Made by a program: the position numbers and the translations under genes
Shown: one piece after another, positions 28,701 through 40,700 of the stretch
Position numbering within the stretch: the first letter of the stretch is position 1
How the letters are laid out: every line of letters begins with the position of its first letter
Notes under the pieces: model-generated
Seen by the model: the letters and a program-made list of their open reading frames with translations, nothing else
Database searches by the model: none
What the model was told of the DNA's origin: nothing
Source of the DNA: Aurelia coerulea
Taxonomy: Eukaryota; Cnidaria; Scyphozoa; Semaeostomeae; Ulmaridae
Assembly: GCA_039566865.1 (NCBI GenBank)
Contig: CM076961.1
Coordinates: forward strand, 7,959,501 to 8,023,500
Direction of reading: 5' to 3'
Length of the DNA stretch: 64,000 bases

Positions 28701-31700
28701 GTAGAAAGCAAAATCTTCCATGGGCTTCGCCCCTGGACCCCAATGGGGGGCTTACAGCGCCCCCATGCCCCCAGCTGGTTTGGTTAACAATTCATTCGCT
28801 GGTGTGACTACCCCCATGGTCTACATATAACAAAAACAATAAACACTACAGGACAATACGCAAAAAGAAAAAAAAGAATACTTGAAATTAATCACTATAC
28901 GCTAAATGGAATGATAGAATGATCTTATCACCAGCTTACGGTTCTTAACTGATACAATAATGATCAAATTTAGATACAAGTTTCTATTAAAATAAGTATT
29001 CAAATACGTACGATGAAAAGTGCTTCCAAGATCGGTTGATCTAAATAGAGAACTTTCTGGGCTGACGAAGATACCTACGGCGAAAAAATCAAATCTTTGA
29101 GAATACCTTATCATTTTAGCTTAATGCCACATGTGACAAAAACGATAGCTTTCCGAAGCCAACAAATGCATTAAAGACAAACGAACGAGAAATGTGAGGA
29201 GAGAGAACTATAGTAGTGAAAACCTGATGCTTTCAGAAAAGTTTGTTCATGACGATGACTTACGGAAGTATTTTAAAAAAGTCTCTAAACAAAAGCAAGC
29301 AAACATAATAAAAACCGCTAAATAGAAAATCTTTAACGTTAAAAGGATGGAAAAAAGCATACTAACCCGCAAAGAAATGCTTTACTGTGATAAAGATTGT
29401 TCTAATATCATTATCACTGCCTGTGTCAGCACCCCTGAAATAATTAAAATAGCAATATGTTACATGAGTACACACAGATATTGTGCTGTTCTCAACAGAA
29501 GCTAATGAATAGAACTGTTATTTTTCAAAGGTACAGTCTTTCAACTAAAGTTTCCTCAGTCAACAAACTGCTTTACTTGTACTTTAAGATAATAAAGAAA
29601 AGCTACTTTTGGGTATAAGTACCAAGGTTTATTTTCTTGCTGAACGTCATCGTTATGTATATAGAAACTGATAAAAATCGATAACCGACAATAGAATGTT
29701 GATCCTACATAACAGCAAAGACACCTGAATAAGAGTTCTGCTCTGATATTCTAGTAAATTATCGTATTTCACGAGAACTATCAGTTTCGAAATACAGTAA
29801 GAGGCCGCAAAATAGAAAAAAGTTCTTTCTAAACAGCCTGTTTAACAGATAAAAAAAATCTTCTTGTTGCGTGTTGTGCAATTGTACAATGATAAACAAG
29901 TAAATAGAGTAAAATATAAGCATTTTAATGAGAATTGAGATACGCACGACGTTTCGAGCATAGCCCGTTATCAAGCGTTTAACAGGGTTGCTTAGTTTCT
30001 TGTTAAAACGTCATTAATGAGGAAACAGGGTAAATTTCTTAGAACATGTTCAAGAAAACTTCAGTGATTTCAATTCAAATATTGAAAGAAAACCGAAAGC
30101 AAACACTATCGAACAGTATATTCTTGTTACCTAGCATTCTCTCTCAATTTACTCAACCATAGCATACATTTGCTATTTACTCAACAATAGCATACATCAA
30201 TATAGAAATTTGCAAAAACAAAATTACTTAAAACAGCACTTACGAACTACTTTGCTACATTACAAGGACGATACCATGGGGAGCAAAGGACAATAATTAC
30301 TACATCGCTTTAACATAAGGACAAGCAACTAAATTAAACCTAAATATACTCAAATAAAATTGCAAAAGCTACGCATAAAAAAAATTTTAGTGATAAATAT
30401 TGGAGTCGGATTCACATTGGATATCAGGGAACCACACAGACGATTGTGCTGAACAACAGAACCCCAGCTGCGAGAACGAGAACAACAACAATTGCCGGCG
30501 TCATTGCAAAACGCGGAGAGTCACAATCGCTCAAAACATCTCACCCATGCTACCAGGCTCTTTTTCACAACATTGAAAGCCTTCAAGTTAAGTGTGAATT
30601 AATTGTCATTCGCACTATTATACACATTGGATCACCCAACATTCAATGAAAACAGACGTAAACAAAAGGTCTGTGTGGTCTTTCAAAAAGAAGGACTTTA
30701 CGACTGAGAGGTGTGAAAAGAAGTTTCAACTCTATCTCGAACACACCGACCTGTCTTGTGGATGAAATTTCTAGTATACTTTTATTAACGTCATTGGAGA
30801 GGTCTTTATCAATTTACAATACAATTTGTTCAAGAACGTTGTTAACAAGGCTGTTGATTTCCCTTTGATTTCAACAAATGGCCGTAATACTACCGAAACT
30901 CAAGCGAGAAGATCTCGTCGTTGAATGTCAAAAGAAGGGCAAAGCAACTCAAAGTGCTTCGTAAGTCAGTGGTGGGTTTACGGTGTCCCTAAAATTGTGC
31001 TTGATTTTGTGGAAATTTAGTCTGCTGAGGCCAGCCCTTCTTTGAGAAAGGTACCATACGCCTATTGGGTCATGAATACAAAAGATAGGTTTTGCAGGGG
31101 GGGGGGGATTATTGAGGGAAGCTTTGATTTTATATTGACATTTTTCTTTTCTTGCTCTTATTTGCGAAATAGCATCATGATTGCAAAGGGAGAAACTCGA
31201 CTCATGATCGCATACATACATGATAGCATGCATGCCAAGTATACAAATGGAGATGCTTTTGCACAAGATCTCAAAAAATGTTTGCCACCTGACTTTAAAA
31301 AAGATTATTAGATAAGAATTTACCTCCTAAATAAGAAACCTTTCTAAAATCAGGCCGATAAGTTCCTTATATGAGGGCTCCATTCCTCAAAAATTCAGCC
31401 AGCGGCTTCTTATAAAGTGGTTTCTATTTTGCGGGTTCTTACTGTACTCTTAGCTATACCTGGTACAATATCTAACACTATCAAAAAACGCTGCTACCAA
31501 AGTAAATATCAAATTTGAAATTACTACATACCACTTAATGGAATGTGCTTGGTCTCTCAGATGTTTCCAGTTGAAACCAAAATCTATAGACAGCCATGCC
31601 TAGGAGAAAAATAAATTGCGATTCTAATCACGTTCTCTCCAGTGCTGAATAGAACGGGTGGCCTGGATGATTTAGGGGCATGGGGAAAACAAGTTTTAAA

Positions 31701-34700
31701 ATTTACGAAATCTTGGTTAGTTCAAGGTAATTATGCAGGTATGTATATGTATGTATGTAAAATATCTTGAAAGTACATAGCATGACTAAGTGGAATATTT
31801 GTTTTCAGCCTGGTGTACAAAAAAAGTTGAAAGGCTGAATTAATATTTAAAAAAAATTAAAAAAGTATGTATAAGAATTTTAATGCAAAAGAGGAAAATA
31901 TTTACAAATACAAAATCCACCCGTAGTTAAAAGTGTCCATTCTAATCTTGTCTATTAAAAACTGTTTACATGATTTCTTAAAAATCCATAAAGATGGAGA
32001 ATCCTCCAGTGCACATGGCAATGAGTTCCACGTTTTGGAACCGTAATATGAAAATGTCTTATTAACATTGCTGCTGGCTCCCCTTTTATTGTACATGGCA
32101 TTATTTGAGACAGATCGGGTCCTGTGAGTGTGTATTTTGGAAATGCTCACAAAAATGTCTTGTAGATAATGGGGGCACATTGCATGCTTGATTTTGTACA
32201 TTAACACAGCAGTTTGTAGCTCAATGATCTGATGAAATGGCAGCCAATTTAGGTTGATAAACAGAGGCTTGCTGTGAGTCTGTTTACTGCAAGACAGTAC
32301 TGTGCGTGCACACCGTTTTTCTAGTTTCAGGAGCAAATCCATTTGACTCTTATTAAGATTGTGTAATAATGGTGCACGGTACTCAAAATGGCTCATCACA
32401 ATTGAGTTTGCAATTAGTTTCACACTGTCAGTTGGAAGATATGGTTTCATGCGACGCAATATTGAAATGCCATAATTGAGCTTTTTGCTAAGGTCTTTGA
32501 TATGCAAATCGTAAGATAGATGGTCATCAAGAACGAAACCTAAATACTTGTAGCTATCAGCGTACTCGACATTGTTTTGTGCCAGTATCAGAGATTCTCT
32601 TTCTTCGAATTGAGATGCTTGGCTATGCTTACTGAACAGAGGCGTAGCTAGGAATTTTCGGCGGGGGGGCAAAGCCCATTAATGATCCGACAGGCGAGCA
32701 TGGTAAGTTGGGGTATAAGTTGCCTGTGTTTGGTACCTGGGGGGGGTGGCACCTGGTATAATTTGCCATATTTTGCTGACGGGATGTGCACTCCCATGTA
32801 CGGAAAGAAAAAATATAGGGGGCTGCCCCACACAAATTTCATTGTTTACCATAATTTTTGCGCGATTGAGGGCATTTTTTTGCCCGATAGAGGTGGTTCG
32901 CACACCCAGTTAAAGCTTTATCCATAACGATTTTTGATGATTTTTTCAAGAATTTCGGTGAATTTTCCATTGGCGTAGCCAGTTTGGATTAACTAGGGAC
33001 ATTGAAATTAGGGGTCTTTTACCCCTGGGAAAATTTTTGAGGACGCGTCTTTTACTTTGGCTTAGAACGGCTCTCCTGATCTCATTTTTGCCAATGCTTG
33101 TGTGGCAACTTCGAACAATTTGTAATAGCTTTATATGAACCACCACCATCTTCAGAAAAATTTTTGAGTAAACAATACCTAGCTTGGCTCAGAATGTCTC
33201 TCTCGATCCAATGTTTGCTAATGCGAAAATGGGAAATATTACAATTTTGTGATATTTCTTCTATTATCAACGTCAGTTAGAAAATTTTTGGGATATCAAC
33301 CTTTACATTGGCTTGGACTCTTCTTGCCTTGCAAATTGAATTTTCTCATATTCTTATCTTTTGAAATAACCTTCCTCGATATTTTGCTCAAAACTTCCAC
33401 CAAACCAGGTTTGTGGGTGTGTAGCGTTTTTGCATCTCTGAGGGCTCAAAATCAAAAAAGTTAGCAAGCTAAGCACACCATCGTTTCTTCTCACGCACTT
33501 TCCTCTTCTTTCCCTGTATACCTCCCAATCCTATCCCTTTTTCCTCTTCTATCTGTCCATTTTCCCTTTTTCCCTTCTTCCTTCCTGAGAAATTTAAGCA
33601 TTTCAGTTACCTCCCTCGGAGCGCTGCTACCATGCTACTTCGTTTTTGTTAGACCTGTACACGAACTTCGTTTTTGTTAGACCTGTACACGAGCATGAGA
33701 AACAAAGAAATTTACCTGCAACCGTGAATGGAGAGTGCAATAAATTGCAACGAACAGTCAACAGTTTCCAAAAAGGCGCATCCGTTTGATGTCCAAAGCC
33801 ATGTATTTCCTTTTGTTCCCGTGGTTTTGAATCGACTTGTCAGTTTAGTGTTCTTGTAGGAGCCTAACAAATTTTCCTTCTTCGACTGCTGGTCATTTTA
33901 AGTGTCTAATGTTGTATCTGTAATTTATAACGATGAGTCCGTTTTAAAGGCTATTTTGAACTTTTCTACCGCAAATCATTTGCTCAAATATCCTGCAGCA
34001 ACTGGAGAAGCATTCAAAAAAAGAGACCTGTCTTTTCTCTTCAAAGTGTATCAGTCATCGTTTTCAGGCAAAAGTGAAAATCTTATCGTGCTGAAATCTT
34101 TTTCAATTTTTGCTATAAAATGTATTTTGCAGTTCTCTGATGTCAATATTAGTAACTACTTCTCTGTTGATTGAAATGCATGCTATAAGTCAGAGTCTCT
34201 TTTGAGATATTGTGCTGCGCAAATAAGTCATGATCATTGTGCTAAGAGTCTGGAACACAGGCTGAATTGTGTTGTGCTCGTAGTTCTACAGGTATTTTCA
34301 ACAGGCAGCAATTTCAATAAAAGTTTTTATTTCAGATCTTCCGATAGCTTTCCGACAGTCGTTTCCAAGCAAGAAAAATTTCCGACAAATTTTCCGACAA
34401 ACCTCTTTTGAGTCGCTGTGGGGGGGCCGCTGCCCCCCCCTGCCCCCCTCTATCTCCGCTACTGTTACTGAAGATGATTGCTTCTGTTTTCTTAGAGAAA
34501 CTAATCTGTTTTTAACTGCGTAGTCATAGATCTCATCTAGATTACTTTGCAAATCAGTGGAGACAGATCTGTGAGTAGTTCCATGTGAAAGAACAGTTCT
34601 ATCATCGGTGAACATCACCACTTTAGAGCTGAGATTTGCTGGCAAGCCATTAACATATATGAGAAACAACAATGGTCCCAATATGGATCCTTGAGGAGCT

Positions 34701-37700
34701 CCCGAGTAGATATTAGCTGAATGGGACAGGATCCCACAAATAATCGAAAACCTGCTTTCGACATGAAAGATTGGACAACAGCAATTGAGATATTTTCCAT
34801 TTGGGTTGAACCTCGCAAATTTCCTTAACATGATAGCATGGTTAACGCTGTCAAACACTTTGCGTAGGTCCAAAAACAATCCTCTTGTCAGCTTGCAATT
34901 ATCCATATCATTGTAAATCTTGTCTGTCAGATGAATGAGTGCTGTGCAAGTCGAGTATCGATGTCTACAGCCAGCCTGGAGTATGTGAAGGTGGTTTTCG
35001 TTGATTAGAAATGCGTATACATGATTAAATGCGACTCACTCTATTATTGTGCAGAGACAATTCAATGCTGAAATTGGTCGATAATTATCAAGATCGGATG
35101 GATCTCCAGATTTAAAAACAAGCACTACTTTTTCAGATTTTCAAGATGATGGCAACACTCCAGAATCAAAGGATGCATTTATTAGCTTAGTTAATGCATT
35201 TACAAATATTTCTGATTTTCAAAGCATCTTAATTAGTGTCATTGGGATACCATCAAGTCCTGTACCTTTGGCATTTGTCAATTTCTTGATAACTCCAGCA
35301 ACCATAAGGTGACTAACAGCAGGTATATCGAGCATGCAGTCAGTTAGGCCCGTTTTATATGTCGTGCCGCGCCGTGCCGAACCATAGAAATTTGAGTTCG
35401 ACTGAAGTTCGACTTGGAGCGCCTCTGTTTTATAAGGAAAAGCTTTTGCCGTGCCATGCTGCGCCGAACCACAGTGACGCATGCGCATGTTGGGTATGGT
35501 TGGGTTGCACATCCACAACAAACAATGGCCTTTGTCGTGGTGCGCATGTGTGAAAATGCTGTGGCACGGAACGACTGAAATTTGGTTTTATACGTCGCAC
35601 CGGGTCGACCCAGTCGAGACGCCTTTGACATATGGTTCGACTCAGTCGAACCAAGTCTCAATTTGGTTTTATAAGAGTCGCGCCGCGCCGAACCAGACAA
35701 AACTGTTCAAAATTCACTCGATTCGGCACGGCGCGGCACGACTTATAAAACGGGCCTTAGATTATCTTTCGCCTCAAATTCTGGTGGTGGTGGCAAATCT
35801 GAGGTCAATTTTTAAGCAACATTATTGAAAAAGTTGTTGAAGCAATTAGTTTTGTCAAGAGACGTGCTGCAACTTTAGCATTCATGTTGAATAAGATCAG
35901 GAATTTCGATTTTTTGATGGCAACAACTTTTTAAGTTTATTCCAAACTCCGTTAGGATTATCAATACTCTTCTCAATACAAGCAGTGAACTATTCACGCT
36001 CTGAATCTCTAATTGAAGCAGTTACATCATATTCTAGCTCGCTTATATTGGGATTTAGCTAGATCTGTTCTCTCTGAAAGAAATACACGGTGAGCATATT
36101 CTTTTTTTATGAATAAGCTCAGTGATGTTACCGTTTATCCATGAGTAACAGTCTTGTCGGATGCGTTTTCGTTTTTTTGCCCCGGCGGGTGCACTTCTAT
36201 ATAAAAGGTGATACGCAAGCTTGTCTGTAAATTCACTGAGATAGGGTGAAAAAATGTTCAAATCCTAGGACCTAGGATTTAGAAAAAAGGGGGGTTATTT
36301 TACAATTTGGTCAGCAGATTTTAAAAAGATACTTGATTAAAAACAACTAATTTCAAGAATAAGGTTTTTGTTGATGGTTTCCTCTTGTGAGTTACAATTT
36401 ACTAGTCATTACGTGCAATAAACTTGATGTTGAATGATTTCAAAGTCATGAATTATAATAGACTTTTTCTGTACAATGTTGAATACAAAACACTTGAGGA
36501 CTTGGTGATGAAACTCTCTTTGTTTTGGCCAGATCAAATTCCTCAATTGAAGTCTAATAAAAATCTAGGCATAGCTTTCTCAATAATAGCAAGTCATCAG
36601 TAGTTCTATGTATTCAGGTGTAGAAAAGGGGATAAAACCCAGCAACTGTTGAACAATATTCAAAGGCAAGTAGTAGCTAACATGCAGATTCTTGAAATGG
36701 TGTTGGTTGTGTTTCCTTTCCATTAGGTAAAGCCATTTTAGTACAGTGGGTGATACTTGCAGTAGTCATGTGCTTGATGTATCAGATCAGGCCTAAACTA
36801 ATGGCAAATCAGTCAACTTTGATCTGGAAAATGTTATATATCGAGAAGTGCTCTAATGCTCCAATCTGCAGTTCCATAAAATAACATTATTGTGTATATG
36901 GTTGTATCAAAACCGATATTATGATTTCCTTGGTGACAAAATGGATAATAAGTCTGTATTTCTGACTGGCATCACTGCTGTTTCAGGTAGAAAAAGCGTT
37001 CTACGTTGCCTCTCTCTTTGATTATTTTCTTTTGCTTCTCTCTCAGTCGTCAGTTTTGATCTGTTTTGATCAGCTTTTCATTCAGTAGATTTTCAGTTTT
37101 GTTTGATGGGAAACATCTTCTCAGAGTTGCATAGGTAGAGGCATCTTCATACTAAAACATGTTACCACAGGTAACTTCATGGTAGTGCAGTATTCACTTG
37201 AAAGTTGTTACGATATAAACAGACTCTGCCCTTTCTACTTTCTGACACACAGCCATCTTTTCATGGAAGCAACCCGGAAGCAACAGCCTCTTTTGCAATT
37301 CGAGGCTTAGTGAAAAAACGCGGGAAAAAGGAAGAGGATGTATCGCTGCTACATTTCATTTGAAGTAATTTTGAGAGCTAAGATAAGCTGATGAGGTTCC
37401 TTACGCAGTTAATGATGTCAATGAACAAAAATTGCTGAGGGAAAGCCAGAGGAACGTGTCATTTTTTGCCGCTGCTACATGTTTCAGTGCAATTTGGTAT
37501 AGTGCCATAGGTAAGATGGTTACCCCCTAGGCCTATAAATTTGAAAGTTCGATTTTTTGGTGGTCATCAGCAGTCCAGATCAGATCAAGAGAGGGCAGCA
37601 GATTTGTTTACAATTTCCTTGAAAATAAATAAAATTCTTAATGCTTTTAAAAAGATGCAATGTACTCAATGCGTGTTACCATACTTTTACACAACATCAT

Positions 37701-40700
37701 ATCAATAACATCCTAAATCCTAAATGCAAAGTAAATAAATGGGATGTATGTAATGTAATGAAAATGAGTTCCAAATGAAATCTTATTAATTTATAGTGAA
37801 TGGTTTCCATAGTGCAGGAAATACATCAATCAAGGAATCTGTGGGCAGCTTTGATTGCAGAAAACCAAAGTTTTGCTGAAGTTTGTAGAGTTAATAACTG
37901 AAACCATACCATACTGGCTCAAACCATATTTGTGCTTCAGTGTATGGATGTGTAATGGAGATATACACATTTTCTGCTCCATTTTGAGTAGTTAGTAGTA
38001 TTTCCAGTATTTAAGGGCTAAATATAGTGACATTTAAAGGAAACCGTCTGGAGGGCATGTCAGTGATTCTCCAAAATTGGGGTATAAATTTCTAAAACAT
38101 TGCGATGAAATGTCAGTGAATAGGGTCTAACTGCTGAGACTTTTCTCAGTGAAAAGGGTATATTTTGGAAAGCTTCAGACAAGCTTGTGTATCACCTTTT
38201 ATATAGAAGTGCACCCGCCGGGTGTCAAAAACTGTTTCAAGAAAGCTTGATAGATGATTGGCAATGAGGTATGTACACTGCAACCAAAACGAATGTGGGA
38301 GGGTTACACGGTGCTACTCTAATAGCAACTGCTTCCAAGTTCTCACAGCTGATAGTGTGTATTTCATTATGTACATATCTGATTCTTTTAAATAAATAAC
38401 CAAACCTCCCCATGATGTTCACCATACTGTCTGTCACATCTCATTGGATTGGAATAACCCTCAATGCTAATTTCTGAATTTGCAATGTTTTTATTGAGCC
38501 ATGTTTCAGAGAACCCCAGGACATGAGATGAGTTCTCCTCAGCAAATAGTCTCATCTCATCTATTTTCGGGAATAAGCTACGAGTATTTAAATGGGAGAA
38601 CGTGAAACCTCTCCCGGGAAATTTGAAAGAGGGATCATATGTGGTAGCAATAATTCTATAAGGAAATCCATTGTTAGGCTGCTGTGTCTGATTTATTTCG
38701 GGTTTTTCTTTACATCACCTGACATCACAAGAACTGACTCATTTTTGCTGAGCTGGAAAGTTGGCAATCCATGTCCAGCATAATAAGCAATACGTGTTTT
38801 ATTGAACTTTGACCTCGGCCTAACCTCATGCCCATGTCCTTCGGCATGTGGAATTAGGCCAACACAGTAACTGTGCTCAAATCTATTCTGAATGTGATCT
38901 TCATAGTTTCTGAACACTTTGTAGACCTAATACCAAATACACTCTACACTTTTTGCACTGGAGAGTATCTTATACTGGTCTTCGTCAAAATTATAAAGAC
39001 GGGTATTCACCTTCTAGCTCTACAGTGACATGCAGCTTCTCCTGAGTCAATGTAGACTTATTACAGTTCGTCCCTAGTTTTCGCTCGCTATTGAGTAGAA
39101 TTACTTATTGAATTGAATAGAATTGCTCGCTCAAACAGGGACTCATAATCAAACTATCTCAAAATCAGGACAAAAACTCGTTTTCACGTCAAGTTCTTGA
39201 CGTTACAATCAGATTGCAGCATTCGGAGCTGCTCGGCTGTGATTGGTTCATTTAAATTTCCCGTGAAAATTGTAGGGCTTTCGGTAAAATTTTCGGTAGT
39301 TTTCGAAATTGTCGGTGCCCACAGCTGTGCACAGAGTTTACGGGACAGAGCTTCGCATTGCTTTTTGCCAAAATGAAGGTAGTTATCATCGCAGCTACGG
39401 ATGGAATAAAGACAAAGAATCTGACTGTTGAGGATCTCAAAAGGCACTGTTGTACGGAAGAGGTTTGAAGGGAAAGGATGCATTTGTTTGTTTGCCAACT
39501 TGCTGTGGGAAGACTTACAGTTTGACGAATTTAAATTGTGAAACACAGGATTCCTTTTTTGGCCTGAGCAAAACAAAAAAGGAGCTCGAGGTAAGCACTT
39601 CGACCCAGCATTCGGTGGAAAAGATACCCAACATTTCTTGAAACATTCCTCTATTCTATAAACAGTGGAAGTATTCGTATTTGAAATTCTATGGAAATGA
39701 TAGTAAAAACGTTTCTTCTTGCAAAGTGCCGATCAATTTATCTTTCCTTCTAAAGTTTAAAATCGCGGACAACAGTTCAATCTTACGAAACAAATGTGTC
39801 ATAAGAGTTTTGTGGATGACTGTATATTTTTTAGGAGAATTATTTATAGTTTTGAGAAGCCTTTGTGAGTGTTTTTCTCTACGTTTTGAGAATAATTTGT
39901 GTTCGTTTCCTGAGCTTTCCCGACCGAAGAACATTCTAGAAAGAATTCCAAAGTTCCCCTGGAGATAACGCTAGAAAACTCGCGTATTTTAAGATAAAGA
40001 ATAACCGAAACTTCATGAAACGTTTATGCGTTGTTGACCATAGTATTAGCAGCCGAAATACTGTTTTATTGATTGAAATTATTGCAAAATAGCGCAGGCT
40101 TTTGCGTGAAACAGTCTCACAATAGGTTGCAGAAGGCTTCAGCAAAAAGTTTCTGAAATATGCCTTGGGTTCCTTCGGCAATCAAAACAATCATGATTGT
40201 ATTGTTTTAGATTTATCATTGTTTCATTTGAAAGAAATTAGATCCCGCTGGCTGGCTGAATTTGACGAAATATTTATTGTTTTGATTGTCAAAGGAACGC
40301 AAGTTTGTCTGGTTCACTCATTCCGAAAAAGTTTGAAGGCGTGGAAAAGTCACATGACCTCCATCACAGCTAGGAAGTCTCCCTGCGGCACGACCGATCA
40401 ATCGAATCCATCAATCAATCAATCGACCGACCAAGTTTCGGTCGATTTCTCGTACATTAGTTTTGTCCTCGTTTTCACATAGCTTTTTTATGAGTCGTAG
40501 ATTGAGCGAAAAGGCTAAAGTCAACATTATAAAAAACGAGCGAAATTTACGACGAATTGTAATCAGTCTAGAGTCAATGTCGAAAGAAAGAATGGAAGAG
40601 TAAGCTAAAGTAACGCATTCTTCTGCATAACGGACAACTTTCGTTCAGGAAGAGGAAACATACCTCCAGGGAATATTGGAGGCATGGGCACGTGCAATTT

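Larger units (their letters stand above)
31880..39000 (-). pseudogene. LINE (family B), nearly full length, split by three insertions
   Basis: Minus-strand pieces in order. The 5' ORF2/endonuclease start (38917-38223) reads HLNTRSLFPKIDEMR, SETWLNKNI, GYSNPMRCDR and CNPPTFVLVAVYIP, typical EEP endonuclease motifs. The linker (36180-35757) reads CYSWINGNITELIHKK. The RT fingers/palm (35343-34465) read TGLDGIPMTLIK, GLFLDLRKVFDSVNH, GAPQGSILGPLLFLIYVNG and FTDD (YADD changed to FTDD). The RT end and C-terminus (32628-31902) read YADSYKYLGFVLDDHLSYD and FEYRAPLLHNL. About 130 residues of endonuclease between the first two pieces are not seen. Belongs to the CR1/L2/Jockey-like group. Inactive. 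Confidence 0.85.

Noticed and set aside
28336..28721. Minus-strand ORFs of 74-77 codons
   Set aside because: Antisense shadows of the hAT transposase exon B on the plus strand.
35359..35828. Cluster of overlapping ORFs on both strands
   Set aside because: Products of the GC-rich palindromic Harbinger-like MITE; no protein signature.
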